A DNA stretch of 64,000 bases, from positions 1 through 64,000 of the forward strand of contig JAADEM010000002.1 in the NCBI GenBank assembly GCA_013153405.1, written 5' to 3'. Below, one piece after another: positions 34,336-44,989 of this stretch. The position numbers and the translations under genes are program-made. The notes under the pieces are model-generated. The model searched no databases. It was given only the letters and a program-made list of their open reading frames with translations, and was not told where the DNA came from. Positions within the stretch are counted from its first letter, which is position 1. Every line of letters begins with the position of its first letter. This stretch comes from Chlorobiota bacterium (GTDB lineage Bacteria; Bacteroidota; Bacteroidia; Bacteroidales; Marinilabiliaceae).

Positions 34336-36528
34336 TCAGTGTTTTTCAGGACGAAACTCTTCAGACACCTCGTAAGCCGGGTCCGCGAGAGTAAAATCCA
34401 GTTGTTTTTTCTCAAGATTAGCCCGAGCCACCATAACTTTTATCTTGTCACCCAACTGGAACTTACGCTTATATTTTCTTCCCACAAGACGATAATTCTC
34501 CTCATCAAAGTGATAGAAATCATCATCAAGATCACGAATCGGAATCATTCCCTCACATTTATTTTCTATTAGCTCAACATAAAGTCCCCACTCAGTCACA
34601 CCGGAAATAAGACCATCAAATACCATTCCCTGTTTATCTTTCATAAACTCCACCTGCTTGTATTTTATCGAAGCTCTTTCGGCTTCTGTTGCAAGCTGTT
34701 CCATATCGGAACTGTGTTCACACTTTTCTTCATACTCATCAGCACTTACCGAACGTCCTCCCGAAAGATATCTTTCAAGCAACCTGTGCACCATCATATC
34801 GGGATACCGCCGTATAGGTGATGTAAAATGCGAGTAATACTTAAATGCTAGACCGTAATGACCGATATTATGAGTTGAATACACTGCTTTGGCCATTGTT
34901 CGTACAGCTAGTGTTTCAACAAGGTTCTGCTCAGGTCTGCCATGAGTTTGTGTCAGAATTTTATTTATTGCATAACTAACCGGTTCCCCTGGCTTCACAC
35001 TCATATCGTATCCGAATCTTTTTATAAAAGTGGCAAAAGTCTCAAACTTATCAGGGTTAGGTTCGTCGTGTATCCTGTATACAAAAGTCTTTGGCTCTGC
35101 ACTTTTACGACCCGGGAGTTCATTTTTACCTATCAGTTCGGCAACTTTTCTGTTTGCCAGCAACATAAACTCTTCTATCAGTTTATTGGCATCTTTCGAT
35201 TCTTTAAAATATACACCAAGCGGTTTTCCGTTTTCATCCAGGTTAAATTTCACCTCCACCTTCTCAAAAGCAATTGCTCCGTTACGGAATCTTTCGGCAC
35301 GAAGTTTTTTAGCAATGCGGTCAAGAGTAAGTATTTCTTCGGCATAATCGCCTTTACCGGTTTCTATTATCTTTTGAGCCTCGTCATATGTAAACCTGCG
35401 ATCGGAATAAATTACAGTCTTGCCAATCCAGCGTTTATGAACTTTTGCCTTATCATCGATTTCGAAAACAGCCGAAAAGCAGAGTTTTTCCTCATGCGGA
35501 CGCAATGAACATATAAAATTACTTAACCGTTCGGGCAGCATAGGTACAACTCTGTCGACCAGATACACAGAAGTAGCTCTGTTATATGCCTCTTTTTCAA
35601 TTATCGATTTTGGAGTAACATAATGTGTAACATCTGCAATATGCACACCAACTTCCCAGTTTCCGTTTTTAAGTTTTTTAATCGACAGGGCATCATCAAA
35701 GTCTTTAGCATCATCAGGATCAATAGTAAAAGTAACCCTGTCTCTGAAATCTTTTCTCTTTTTTATTTCTTCAGGAGTTATTTTTGCATCTATCTTTTCA
35801 GCTGCTGCAATAACATCTTCTGGATATTTATGAGGCAGTCCGAATTCAGCAAGTATTGCATGCATTTCAGCCTGATTATCTCCTGCGTCACCCAAAACAT
35901 CAATTATTTCCCCAATAGGATTCTTTGCTTTTTTCGGCCATTCGGTTATTCTGGCAATGGCTTTCTGTCCGTCTTTAGCCCCGTTCAAAGCTTTCAACGG
36001 AATAAAGATATCATGATGCATTACCTTGTCGTCAACAACCAGAAATGCAAAACCACCCGATATCTCAACCACTCCCACAAACGTATCTTTTTTACGTTTC
36101 AGTATTTCTACAACCTCACCTTCGGGCTGATGATGTTTACGCCGTGCAAACTGAAACACCTTTACATGATCACCGTTAAGTGCTCTGTTCATATTAGGCT
36201 GGGCGATAAATATATCTTCTCCTCCATCATCAGGAACAAGATATGCAGCACCTTTACGCGTCATATCGACCGTACCTGTAACATAAGCACCACGTGAAAG
36301 CAATTTATACCGTCCTACAGAAACTTCAGTCAGATAACCACTTTCAAACAACTCGTTCAGAACTATCTGAACCATCTGTTTGCCAGGTCGTTTTTTTATG
36401 TTCAGCAAGGATGCAACCTGCTTGTAATTGAATGTTCGTTTGGGGTATTTATTAAACAGTTCCTGTATTAATTTTTTAAGTTCTGACTTTTTCAGAACCT
36501 TTGATTTTTTCTTTTTTTTCTTTACCAT
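34336..36528 (-). CDS. rnr: Ribonuclease R
   Basis: A 730-residue 3'-5' exoribonuclease of the RNB family that degrades structured RNA. An N-terminal basic helix-rich region (MVKKKKKKSKVLKK) leads into cold-shock-type OB domains, then the RNB domain at about 250-590 with the catalytic acidic cluster IDPDDAKDFDDA. The FTSPIRRYPDMMVHR motif follows, and a C-terminal S1 domain is seen around 630-715 (FDGLISGVTEWGLYVELIEN). The in-frame upstream Met adds seven residues without support, so the start at 36528 is used. Confidence 0.95.
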   Translation of the reverse strand: MVKKKKKKSKVLKKSELKKLIQELFNKYPKRTFNYKQVASLLNIKKRPGKQMVQIVLNELFESGYLTEVSVGRYKLLSRGAYVTGTVDMTRKGAAYLVPDDGGEDIFIAQPNMNRALNGDHVKVFQFARRKHHQPEGEVVEILKRKKDTFVGVVEISGGFAFLVVDDKVMHHDIFIPLKALNGAKDGQKAIARITEWPKKAKNPIGEIIDVLGDAGDNQAEMHAILAEFGLPHKYPEDVIAAAEKIDAKITPEEIKKRKDFRDRVTFTIDPDDAKDFDDALSIKKLKNGNWEVGVHIADVTHYVTPKSIIEKEAYNRATSVYLVDRVVPMLPERLSNFICSLRPHEEKLCFSAVFEIDDKAKVHKRWIGKTVIYSDRRFTYDEAQKIIETGKGDYAEEILTLDRIAKKLRAERFRNGAIAFEKVEVKFNLDENGKPLGVYFKESKDANKLIEEFMLLANRKVAELIGKNELPGRKSAEPKTFVYRIHDEPNPDKFETFATFIKRFGYDMSVKPGEPVSYAINKILTQTHGRPEQNLVETLAVRTMAKAVYSTHNIGHYGLAFKYYSHFTSPIRRYPDMMVHRLLERYLSGGRSVSADEYEEKCEHSSDMEQLATEAERASIKYKQVEFMKDKQGMVFDGLISGVTEWGLYVELIENKCEGMIPIRDLDDDFYHFDEENYRLVGRKYKRKFQLGDKIKVMVARANLEKKQLDFTLADPAYEVSEEFRPEKH

Positions 36529-36734
36529 ATTTATTATTCTTAAATGCATTACACAAAAATCATTTCAAACATGAAACGGACAAACATTTTTTCTGTCAGC
36601 CCTGACTTTCAGTAATCTTACGGAAAGATAATGCTATTTTAAAAATTTTCCTTTTAAACTATAACATTTTACAATTTCTTAACGTATAAATTGCATCTTG
36701 GTCTGAATTATTTTTTCGGGAAAACAGCTTGTTT

Positions 36735-37550
36735 ATGAAAACCATAACACTTATAATATTATTGCTTGTTACATTAAATGTACATTCACAATCATTTGTG
36801 ATATACCATAACGACACTATAAATGTAACAGACAAAAACAACAAAAAACAGGGGTTATGGATTAAATTTTCTACCGATAAGGAGGTTATAATTGAAAAAG
36901 GAACATACCTTAACGGCCTTAAGAACGGAACATGGACAGCTTACTACCCATCGGGCAAAATAAAATATAAAGTCACTTTTAAAAGCGGGAAACCCATAGG
37001 CCCTGCGAAATTTTACTACGATTCAGGAATATTATCCGAAGAAGGCTACTGGAATATTGATCATTGGGAAGGTAACTATCACTATTATCACCCTAACGGA
37101 CAACTTGCTTACGACTGGAATTACGACAAAAAAGGCAAACGTACGGGAGAACAAAAATATTATTACGAAAACGGCGGTATTAAATACACCGGGATATGGA
37201 ATAATGGTAAAACAACCGGATCCCTGAAAATGTATGATGAAAACGGCAAACTGATAGCAGAACGAATATATGAAAATGGGAAATTTGCACGTTCGGTAAC
37301 TCCCGACAGGGATACCTTTTATATGGCAAAAAACAAAACTCATAAAACAGGCACATTTAACGGAACCGGAAATCATATCGTCTACTCTCTCGACGGAAGA
37401 ATTGAAAAAAAAGGATTTTTTGTTAAAGGAAAACTCTTTAACGGGGAAGTTTATGTCTATGACGACAATAATGAACTTAAAGAAAAACTCATTTACAAAA
37501 ACGGCAGGTTAGAAAAAAAGCTTCCGGTTAAGAACAATTCAGTCAATTAA
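36735..37550 (+). CDS. MORN-variant repeat protein (YwqK-like), exported
   Basis: A 271-residue protein with a signal peptide ending VHS before Gln19. It then has about eight MORN-variant repeats of the form G-x-x-x-G-x-W-x-x-Y-x-x-x-G-x-[IL] (for example LNGLKNGTWTAYYPSGKIKYK and ENGGIKYTGIWNNGK). Databases often label this repeat family as a YwqK antitoxin, but no toxin gene is adjacent and the protein is exported. The label should therefore not be taken to mean toxin-antitoxin function. The ATG at 36735 is preferred over an upstream TTG. Confidence 0.82.
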   Translation: MKTITLIILLLVTLNVHSQSFVIYHNDTINVTDKNNKKQGLWIKFSTDKEVIIEKGTYLNGLKNGTWTAYYPSGKIKYKVTFKSGKPIGPAKFYYDSGILSEEGYWNIDHWEGNYHYYHPNGQLAYDWNYDKKGKRTGEQKYYYENGGIKYTGIWNNGKTTGSLKMYDENGKLIAERIYENGKFARSVTPDRDTFYMAKNKTHKTGTFNGTGNHIVYSLDGRIEKKGFFVKGKLFNGEVYVYDDNNELKEKLIYKNGRLEKKLPVKNNSVN

Positions 37551-37823
37551 ACCCAAATCATCACATAATCATTAGTTAAGTTCTCTCTTCACTTCATAAT
37601 GATTAATTCTTCAGACAAAAAAATCTGATTATTTATTTAAAAAATAGGATATCCCTAATGATAGGATGGACTCGACCAATGACGTTCATAATTTACTTTA
37701 TAAGACATACTCTCAATTATCATATTTCAGCAACATTTCTTAATTGCCCTGAGTATATGGTTAAGCAATTATTTGTAATTTAGCGGTTTTAAAAAACAGA
37801 ATTAAAGTAATGACACATAAGCC

Positions 37824-39296
37824 ATGGACAATAATCTGGTAATTTACAACAGCTTAACAAGAAAGAAAGAACAATTCACATCTATAATACCGGGGCATGT
37901 CGGAATGTACGTTTGCGGTCCTACCGTATACGGCGACCCGCATCTAGGCCACGCACGCCCTGCAATCACATTTGATATTCTTTACAGATACCTTAATCAT
38001 TTAGGATATAAAGTGCGATATGTAAGAAACATAACCGATGTCGGTCACCTCGAGGCAGATTCGGACGACGGTGAAGATAAGATTGAAAAAAAAGCACGGC
38101 TCGAAAAACTTGAACCGATGGAAGTGGTACAATACTACACTGATCGTTACCACAACTTTATGGATAAGCTTAATGTAAAGAAACCCAGCATTGAACCCAG
38201 AGCTTCGGGGCATATTATTGAACAACTTCAGATAGTTGATAAGATAATGGAAGCCGGATATGCATACGAAAGTGAAGGGTCAGTATATTTCGACGTAGTT
38301 AAATACAACGAAAAGTACAACTACGGTGAATTGTCGGGCAGGGTTCTTGACGACCTGCTTAATACTACCCGTGAACTTGACGGACAAACTGAAAAACGCC
38401 ACTCCGTTGATTTTGCCCTGTGGAAGAAAGCATCACCCGAACATATTATGCGCTGGCCTTCAAAATACAGTGAAGGATTTCCAGGATGGCATCTTGAATG
38501 CTCGGCCATGAGCACCAAATATCTTGGCGAACAATTCGATATTCACGGAGGTGGAATGGATCTGCTGTTCCCTCACCACGAATGCGAAATTGCTCAAAGT
38601 ACGGTTGCCAACGGCAAAAAACCGGTACGTTACTGGATGCACAACAACATGATTACCATCAACGGACAGAAGATGGGTAAATCACTTGGAAACTTCATTA
38701 CTCTTGAAGAGTTTTTCACCGGTAGTCATAAGCTTCTCGACAGAGCATATTCGCCTATGACTATCAGATTTTTCATACTGCAGGCACACTACCGCAGTAC
38801 GGTTGACTTTTCAAACGAAGCACTTCAGGCCGCCGAGAAAGGTTACCGCCGCCTTATGGACGGACTTAAAACTCTGGAAAAAGTAAAACCGGGAAAAGAA
38901 TCAGGGTTCAATGTTGATGAATGGAGCAACAAATGTTACGAAGCAATGAACGATGACCTTAATAGTCCGGTTCTGATTGCCCATCTGTTCGAAGGTGTTA
39001 AACACATCAATAATATGGCAGCAGGCAAAAGCTCACTCAATGAAGAAGACCTTGAAAAATTCAGAAAATCAATAGAAATGTTTTCATACGATATTTTAGG
39101 TCTCATTGATGAAGAAGACACGTCAGGTGCAGGAAACACCGTTTTGAATGAAGTGGTTGATCTTCTGCTCAAACTGCGACTGGAAGCCAAAGCCAATAAG
39201 GACTGGGCAACAGCAGATCAGATTCGTGATGAGTTACAAAAACTGGGTTTTGTTATTAAAGATACAAAAGACGGTTCCGAATGGGAACTTAAATAA
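37824..39296 (+). CDS. cysS: Cysteine--tRNA ligase
   Basis: A 490-residue class I aminoacyl-tRNA synthetase. The N-terminal nucleotide-binding motif is [15 protein letters not shown] (HIGH region). The zinc-site residues lie in [15 protein letters not shown] and PHHECE, and KMGKSLGN is the KMSKS loop near residue 285. A C-terminal DALR-type helical domain ends with [14 protein letters not shown], the usual tail. The length is normal. It is followed 57 bases later by a glutaminyl cyclase gene. Confidence 0.97.
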   Translation: MDNNLVIYNSLTRKKEQFTSIIPGHVGMYVCGPTVYGDPHLGHARPAITFDILYRYLNHLGYKVRYVRNITDVGHLEADSDDGEDKIEKKARLEKLEPMEVVQYYTDRYHNFMDKLNVKKPSIEPRASGHIIEQLQIVDKIMEAGYAYESEGSVYFDVVKYNEKYNYGELSGRVLDDLLNTTRELDGQTEKRHSVDFALWKKASPEHIMRWPSKYSEGFPGWHLECSAMSTKYLGEQFDIHGGGMDLLFPHHECEIAQSTVANGKKPVRYWMHNNMITINGQKMGKSLGNFITLEEFFTGSHKLLDRAYSPMTIRFFILQAHYRSTVDFSNEALQAAEKGYRRLMDGLKTLEKVKPGKESGFNVDEWSNKCYEAMNDDLNSPVLIAHLFEGVKHINNMAAGKSSLNEEDLEKFRKSIEMFSYDILGLIDEEDTSGAGNTVLNEVVDLLLKLRLEAKANKDWATADQIRDELQKLGFVIKDTKDGSEWELK

Positions 39297-39353
39297 TACA
39301 ACTGCATTTCAGGTATGTATTTCATACGGAATGCTTAAATTAATTTCAACAGA

Positions 39354-40358
39354 ATGAAAATCTTTTACATAATCACATTTTCGGTTATTACATTTACTCT
39401 GATAAGTTGCAGTACAGGAGGAAAAAGCACCAAAGAAAGCCGGCAGGAAAAAACAACTGTTACTAAAAAACCAGAAACACCGGTTTTCAATGCCGATTCG
39501 GCTTACAGCTATGTTGATAAGCAGGTAGCCTTCGGGCCGAGAGTTCCCGATACAAAACCACACTCCGAATGCGCAGAGTACCTGACAAATGAACTGAAAA
39601 GGTTCGGAGCCGATGTTATTGTTCAGGATGCTCCGGTAACGGCATACAACGGTAAAACTTTAAATGCAAAAAACATTATCGGTCAGTATAATCCCGAAAA
39701 GAACAACAGAGTGCTTCTTTTCGCTCATTGGGACAGTCGTCCGTTTGCAGATCACGATCCGGATCCGGCCAAAAGAAATACTCCTATTTTAGGAGCAAAT
39801 GACGGGGCCAGCGGTGTTGGTATCCTGCTTGAAATTGCACGTCAGATAAACAAGGCAGGTATAAATATCGGTGTTGATATAATCTTTTTCGACGCTGAGG
39901 ATTACGGAACTCCCGACCACCTTAACTTACCCTACAAACCAGATACATGGTGCCTGGGAACACAATACTGGTGCAGACATCCACATAAAGAAAACTACAC
40001 AGCCCGCTGGGGAATATTACTTGATATGGTCGGAGCTCCCAATGCCGTATTTTACAAAGAATTATACTCAAAACAGTATGCCCCGGAACTTCTTGACAGA
40101 GTATGGAACACAGCTGCCGACCTTGGTTATCTGAGCTTTTTCAGTTTTGAAGACGGAGGTCAGATTATTGACGATCATGTGTATGTTAACAAGCTGATGA
40201 ATATCCCCAGTATTGACATTATCCAGCACGAACCAATGTCAGATACAAACTTTAATGAATACTGGCATACACATAAAGATGACATGAGTAACATTGACCG
40301 GACAACATTAAAAGCCGTTGGTCAGACCGTTTTGCAGGTTCTTTATTCAGAAAATTAA
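39354..40358 (+). CDS. Glutaminyl-peptide cyclotransferase-like M28 lipoprotein
   Basis: A 334-residue lipoprotein (lipobox TLISC, Cys19) of the M28/glutaminyl cyclase family. It converts N-terminal Gln of exported proteins to pyroglutamate. Zinc-site segments are [20 protein letters not shown] (Asp), FFDAEDYG (Glu) and YWHTHKDDM (His), matching the animal-type QC arrangement. The envelope location fits the many exported proteins here that begin with Gln after signal cleavage. The stop codon overlaps the rnhB ATG by one base (TAATG), so translation is coupled. Confidence 0.88.
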   Translation: MKIFYIITFSVITFTLISCSTGGKSTKESRQEKTTVTKKPETPVFNADSAYSYVDKQVAFGPRVPDTKPHSECAEYLTNELKRFGADVIVQDAPVTAYNGKTLNAKNIIGQYNPEKNNRVLLFAHWDSRPFADHDPDPAKRNTPILGANDGASGVGILLEIARQINKAGINIGVDIIFFDAEDYGTPDHLNLPYKPDTWCLGTQYWCRHPHKENYTARWGILLDMVGAPNAVFYKELYSKQYAPELLDRVWNTAADLGYLSFFSFEDGGQIIDDHVYVNKLMNIPSIDIIQHEPMSDTNFNEYWHTHKDDMSNIDRTTLKAVGQTVLQVLYSEN

Positions 40359-40966
40359 TGGCTGAACTGCTGCCATATTTCAAAAAAGGAGTTTTTGAAG
40401 CAGGTTGCGACGAAGCCGGCAGAGGATGTCTGGCCGGCCCTGTGGTTGCAGCAGCAGTTATACTGCCTGATGATTTTACCCATCCGCTTCTGAACGATTC
40501 CAAACAACTCTCGGAAAAGCAGCGTGACAAACTTCGTCCACTGATAGAAGATATTGCCCTGGCCTGGGCTGTCTCGTTTATAGACAACAACGAAATAGAC
40601 AAGCTGAACATACTTAAAGCATCAATCACCGCAATGCACAGAGCAGTAGACAAACTGACTGTACGCCCCGGGCACCTGTTAATTGACGGAAATAGATTTT
40701 ATCCTTATCAGGGAATAAAACACACATGCATCGTAAAAGGCGACAGCAAATACCTTTCGATTGCTGCAGCCAGTATTCTGGCCAAAACGCACCGCGATGA
40801 ATATATGCTTAAACTTCATACCGAATATCCCCTATACCATTGGAACAGTAACAAAGGATACCCGACAAAAAAACACCGTAAAGCCATTGCCGAATACGGA
40901 GTTACTCCATATCACCGAAAATCGTTCAGATTACTTGACGAACAACTTTCTCTTGATCTGTTCTGA
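40358..40966 (+). CDS. rnhB: Ribonuclease HII
   Basis: A 202-residue cytoplasmic enzyme that removes ribonucleotides and RNA primers from DNA hybrids. The hallmark DEAGRG motif ([19 protein letters not shown]) supplies the first two catalytic acids. LIDGNRF and the [12 protein letters not shown] plus [10 protein letters not shown] segments complete the family pattern. It starts within the stop codon of the glutaminyl cyclase gene. Confidence 0.97.
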   Translation: MAELLPYFKKGVFEAGCDEAGRGCLAGPVVAAAVILPDDFTHPLLNDSKQLSEKQRDKLRPLIEDIALAWAVSFIDNNEIDKLNILKASITAMHRAVDKLTVRPGHLLIDGNRFYPYQGIKHTCIVKGDSKYLSIAAASILAKTHRDEYMLKLHTEYPLYHWNSNKGYPTKKHRKAIAEYGVTPYHRKSFRLLDEQLSLDLF

Positions 40967-41119
40967 TTGCCTGATTATTTTCATTTTATAACGAACCTCT
41001 GTCCTTCTTAAATCAATATTTTCGGCAAACATTACCTATATCTGCCAAAGCATCCTCTTACAGATTGTAAGGCAATACTGTGCTATACAACATCTAACCC
41101 CAAATATTATACTGTATTA

Positions 41120-41152
41120 TTTGGGTTTAATTTGACATTAAACTTATATTTA
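41120..41152 (+). promoter_or_regulatory. Promoter candidate for S46 peptidase gene
   Basis: TTTG (41120-41123), a 21-base spacer and TATATTTA (41145-41152), seven of eight matches to the -7 consensus. The ATG is at 41191. Confidence 0.4.
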
Positions 41153-41190
41153 TACCAAATTTAAAAAACAACTAATTTGTAAAAACACTT

Positions 41191-43338
41191 ATGAAAAGAT
41201 TATTGACTTTTGGCCTTATAATCAGCATGTTCTTAAGCAACATAAAGGCCGACGAAGGGATGTGGCTATTGCCGCTTATTCAAAAACTGAACATCAACAA
41301 GATGCATGAAATGGGGCTGAAACTTTCGGCTGAAGATATTTACAACATCAACCACAGCAGCCTGAAAGATGCAGTTATAATTTTCGGAGGAGGATGTACC
41401 GGAGAGCTTGTTTCCGACAAAGGACTGATATTCACTAATCATCATTGTGGTTATGGAACAATTCAGAAATTAAGTACTCTTGAACACAACTACCTTGAAG
41501 ACGGTTTCTGGGCAAAAAGCATGGACGAGGAACTGCCGGCTCCGGGTCTTACGGTTACATTTATGAAATATATGGAAGATGTTACCGATAAAATCAACGC
41601 TGAGCTTAATGATGACATGTCGGAAGACGAACGAAATGCCAAAATACGTGAAGTCAGCGATAAAATTATAAAAGAAGCAACCGACGGTAATCACTACGAG
41701 GCATTAGTAAAAAGTTTCTTTGCAGGAAACCAGTTTTACCTTGTTGTATACGAAAGATTTAAAGATGTTCGTTTCGTAGGAGCACCGCCATCTTCAATTG
41801 GTAAATTCGGACACGATACCGATAACTGGATGTGGCCGCGTCACACAGGAGACTTCAGTATTTTCAGAGTTTACGCAAGTCCTGACGGAAAACCGGCTGA
41901 ATACTCACCTGATAACGTACCTTACAAACCCAAGAAGTTCCTGCCTGTATCTATCAAAGGAATAGAAAAAGGAGACTTTGCTATGACAATCGGATTTCCC
42001 GGAAGCACATCTCGCTATCTTACCTCATACGGTATCGAGGAAAGAATGAATATTATAAACCAGACCCGGATAAAGGTAAGAGGCATTAAGCAGGAAATAT
42101 GGCAAAAAGACATGATGGCTGATGAAAAAATAAAAATTCAGTATGCCTCCAAGTACTCACGCAGCTCAAATTACTGGAAGAACAGTATAGGAATGAACAA
42201 AGGACTTGAAAAACTCCACGTAATAGAAAAGAAACAAAAACTTGAAAAAAGATTCCAGAACTGGGCAGATTCAGATCCGCAACTTAAAGCAAAATACGGT
42301 GATGTTTTACCGGGGCTAAAAAAAGGTTACGAGGAAAGAGCTCCTTACATCCATGCCAACTATTATCTTTACGAGAGCCTGCTTGGCGGTACTGAAGCTT
42401 TTGCTTTTTCTCTTTCTGCCCGCAGCCTTGAAGAAGCATTGAAGTCTGAAGACCAGGAAAAAATAGATAAGGCAATAGAAAAAATGAAAAGCCGGGGTGA
42501 AAGTTTTTTCAAAGATTACAGCCCTAAAACCGACCAAAAGGTGATGACTGCCATGCTGAAACTTTACTACAATGATATTGATGCGAAATACCATCCTGAA
42601 ATCTATGACATCATTGCTAAAAGATTCAAGAACAATTTTGAAGCCTTCAGTAAAGCTGTATTCGAAAAATCCATATTCACCAACGAACAAAGATATAATG
42701 ATTTCCTTGCTGACCCGAAACTGAAAACTCTTGAAAAAGACCTCGTATTCGAAGGCGGAAAATCAATTCTTAAAGAGTATTTGTCACTTCGTAATATGCA
42801 AAAAGAGAGCTCTGTTCTTATCAATCGCGACAACCGCTTGTTTGAGGCAGGACTAATGAAGATGGCACCTGAACTTATCAGGTATCCGGACGCAAACTTC
42901 ACAATGCGCTTAAGTTACGGAACAGTTGGAGATTATGAACCTCGTGATGCTGTTATTTACAAAGAGTATACCACTCTTAAAGGTGTAATGGAAAAAGAAG
43001 ATCCAAACAATTATGAATTTATTGTTCCCGAAAAACTTAAAGAACTGTACAATAAAAAAGATTACGGTCGCTATGCCGATAAAAGAGGGTTTATGCCTGT
43101 TTGTTTCACAACAAACAATGATATTACCGGCGGTAACAGCGGAAGTCCTGTAATAAATGCCAATGGTGAACTTATCGGCCTCGCATTCGATGGTAACTGG
43201 GAAGCAATGAGCGGTGATATTGCATTTGAACCGAAATTGCAAAAAACCATTTGTGTTGATGCCCGTTATGTTTTATTCATTATCGATAAATACGCAGGAG
43301 CTAAAAACCTTATCGATGAGCTGACGATTGTCGATTAG
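41191..43338 (+). CDS. S46 family dipeptidyl-peptidase, DPP7-like
   Basis: A 715-residue periplasmic serine peptidase that removes dipeptides from peptide N termini, used by Bacteroidota to feed on peptides. The signal peptide ends at KA before Asp21. The family hallmark DEGMWLLP follows. The catalytic His is in TNHHCGYG (about 84-85), and the Asp lies in or near the HDTDNWMWPRHTGDFS region. The Ser is Ser650 in GGNSGSP. The residue 18 positions after the Ser is Gly668 (LAFDGNW). In characterised S46 enzymes Gly here gives preference for hydrophobic P1 residues (DPP7 type) and Arg gives acidic P1 (DPP11 type). A terminator follows. Confidence 0.94.
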   Translation: MKRLLTFGLIISMFLSNIKADEGMWLLPLIQKLNINKMHEMGLKLSAEDIYNINHSSLKDAVIIFGGGCTGELVSDKGLIFTNHHCGYGTIQKLSTLEHNYLEDGFWAKSMDEELPAPGLTVTFMKYMEDVTDKINAELNDDMSEDERNAKIREVSDKIIKEATDGNHYEALVKSFFAGNQFYLVVYERFKDVRFVGAPPSSIGKFGHDTDNWMWPRHTGDFSIFRVYASPDGKPAEYSPDNVPYKPKKFLPVSIKGIEKGDFAMTIGFPGSTSRYLTSYGIEERMNIINQTRIKVRGIKQEIWQKDMMADEKIKIQYASKYSRSSNYWKNSIGMNKGLEKLHVIEKKQKLEKRFQNWADSDPQLKAKYGDVLPGLKKGYEERAPYIHANYYLYESLLGGTEAFAFSLSARSLEEALKSEDQEKIDKAIEKMKSRGESFFKDYSPKTDQKVMTAMLKLYYNDIDAKYHPEIYDIIAKRFKNNFEAFSKAVFEKSIFTNEQRYNDFLADPKLKTLEKDLVFEGGKSILKEYLSLRNMQKESSVLINRDNRLFEAGLMKMAPELIRYPDANFTMRLSYGTVGDYEPRDAVIYKEYTTLKGVMEKEDPNNYEFIVPEKLKELYNKKDYGRYADKRGFMPVCFTTNNDITGGNSGSPVINANGELIGLAFDGNWEAMSGDIAFEPKLQKTICVDARYVLFIIDKYAGAKNLIDELTIVD

Positions 43339-43370
43339 CTTGTTTAGGAACAAAAAACAATAATATCATA

Positions 43371-43405
43371 AAAGACTGTCCGCAATATCGGACAGTCTTT
43401 TTTAT
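43371..43405 (+). terminator. Intrinsic terminator after S46 peptidase gene
   Basis: Perfect stem AAAGACTGTCCG (43371-43382) with CGGACAGTCTTT (43389-43400), 6-base loop, then T residues. Confidence 0.9.
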
Positions 43406-43484
43406 TACAACTGTCACTGGTAGCCGTTTTATACACATCGGGCCCCTTACTTGTAAAACGAACTTTGCAGGTATTTCCCGGCAA

Positions 43485-43516
43485 TTGCACTCTTTCATGT
43501 TTTGTTTATATCTTTA
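43485..43516 (+). promoter_or_regulatory. Promoter candidate for CE2-like esterase gene
   Basis: TTG (43485-43487), 21 bases, then TATCTTTA (43509-43516), seven of eight -7 matches. The ATG is at 43540. Confidence 0.4.
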
Positions 43517-43539
43517 CAGACCACAAAAAAATTTAAACA

Positions 43540-44631
43540 ATGCTTGTATCAACTTTATTACGCCTGCTACTTTCTTTCTTCTTACTATTCAATGGATGCA
43601 ATAAAGAAGTTAAAACATCCCTAATTCCATTTAATAGTGATAACATTTACTATCAGGGACGCATTGACACCTCAAAAAACCATGCAGATTTAATGTGGTC
43701 AGGAACATCTGCAACCGTACGTTTTAACGGAACAGAAGTAACCGCAATCTTAGATGACGAAAAAGGTGCTAATTATTTCAATGTTATAATAGATAATGAC
43801 AGTATTCGGGTTATCCATCTATCGGAAGGCAAAAAGACTTATACTTTGGCCGACGGATTACCTTTTGGAACACATACAGTTAAGCTGTTTAAAAGAACCG
43901 AATGGGACAAAGGAACTACAAAGCTTTACTCTTTAAGTGTAAAAGGAAAATTCCTGCCGGCAGATAAAAAACGGAAAATTAAAATCGAATTTTACGGTAA
44001 TTCCATAACCTCAGGATATGCAGTTGAAGATTATTCAGGGAAAGACAGGCCCGACAGCATATACACCAACAATTACAACAGCTACTCTGCAGTTACTGCC
44101 AGAAAACTGAATGCCGATTACAGATGCATCAGCAAAAGCGGAATAGGCATTATGATTAGCTGGTTTCCGCTGATTATGCCGGAAATGTATGACCGACTCA
44201 TTCCTAACGACAATACAAGCGTATGGAATTTCAAACAATACACGCCCGATATAGTTGTAATAAATTTATTACAGAACGACTCATGGCTTATAAAAAAACC
44301 TGAATATTCTGAATTCATACACCGATTTGGTTCAACACCTCCCGGCGAAGATTTCATTATTAAATCCTACAAAGATTTTGTATCTTCTATCAGAGCTCAT
44401 TATCCCGATGCTAACATCATATGCATGCTGGGAAACATGGATATCACCAAAAAGGGATCACCATGGCCCGGTTATGTCAGCAAAGCTGTGGAACAACTTA
44501 ACGATAATAAAATTATGACTCTGTTTGTTCCGTACAAAAAGACACCGGGTCACCCTAAGGTGGAAGAACAAAAAGCAATGGCTGATACTCTGGTTAAATT
44601 TATCCGCAAAAATATCCTGACAAATGAATGA
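43540..44631 (+). CDS. SGNH/GDSL hydrolase lipoprotein, CE2-like acetyl esterase
   Basis: A 363-residue predicted lipoprotein (LLFNGC, Cys20). Residues about 35-145 form a jelly-roll domain typical of CE2 esterases (MWSGTSATVRFNGTEV, then GTHTVKLFKRTEWDKG). Residues 150-360 are an SGNH hydrolase: the Ser is in EFYGNSITSGYAVED, the Asn-type block is in NLLQNDSW, and the His is in KKTPGHPKVEE near the C terminus. CE2 enzymes remove acetyl groups from xylan or glucomannan, so polysaccharide deacetylation at the cell surface is the best guess. It overlaps the RDD gene by eight bases. Confidence 0.85.
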   Translation: MLVSTLLRLLLSFFLLFNGCNKEVKTSLIPFNSDNIYYQGRIDTSKNHADLMWSGTSATVRFNGTEVTAILDDEKGANYFNVIIDNDSIRVIHLSEGKKTYTLADGLPFGTHTVKLFKRTEWDKGTTKLYSLSVKGKFLPADKKRKIKIEFYGNSITSGYAVEDYSGKDRPDSIYTNNYNSYSAVTARKLNADYRCISKSGIGIMISWFPLIMPEMYDRLIPNDNTSVWNFKQYTPDIVVINLLQNDSWLIKKPEYSEFIHRFGSTPPGEDFIIKSYKDFVSSIRAHYPDANIICMLGNMDITKKGSPWPGYVSKAVEQLNDNKIMTLFVPYKKTPGHPKVEEQKAMADTLVKFIRKNILTNE

Positions 44632-44989
44632 CAAAAATGTTCCTCCGTTAAAAGAACGATTCCTGGCATTTTGTGTCGATCTGGGCATTGCCGCATCACT
44701 GTGCCTGATTCCAAAAGTAGGTTGGATGTTCGGACTTATCTATTTTCTTGGACGTGACGCAATGCCATCGCTAAAAGGACAAAGTGCAGGAAAAAAAATA
44801 TTCAATATCAGGATTCTCGACCAAGGCACAAACGAACCTCTTTACCTACATCCGAGAAGTTCAATAACCAGAGGACTGATACTCCTGATTCCGGTAGTTA
44901 ACATTATCGATATCTATCTTTTAATTAAAACAGGCAGACGCCTTGCAGACAAATGGACCGAGACCTATGTGATAAAAGAAGAGGATTGA
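44624..44989 (+). CDS. RDD family membrane protein
   Basis: A 121-residue membrane protein. The RDD-family signature, an Arg in the first helix region (PLKERFLAFCVDLGIAASLCL) and a downstream Asp pair (YFLGRDAMPSLKGQSAGKKI), is visible. Two or three hydrophobic helices follow (LILLIPVVNIIDIYLLI). The family has been linked to transport or Na+/H+ exchange in some members but has no general assigned role. It overlaps the end of the esterase gene by eight bases, so the two are translationally coupled. Confidence 0.82.
   Translation: MNDKNVPPLKERFLAFCVDLGIAASLCLIPKVGWMFGLIYFLGRDAMPSLKGQSAGKKIFNIRILDQGTNEPLYLHPRSSITRGLILLIPVVNIIDIYLLIKTGRRLADKWTETYVIKEED

Noticed and set aside
34942-36297. Long plus-strand frames of about 100-224 residues within the RNase R gene
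   Set aside because: They are antisense shadows of a clear rnr gene and show no motif.
36735-37550. Toxin-antitoxin module because of the YwqK-like repeats
   Set aside because: The protein has a signal peptide, and the neighbours are RNase R and CysS; no toxin candidate exists.
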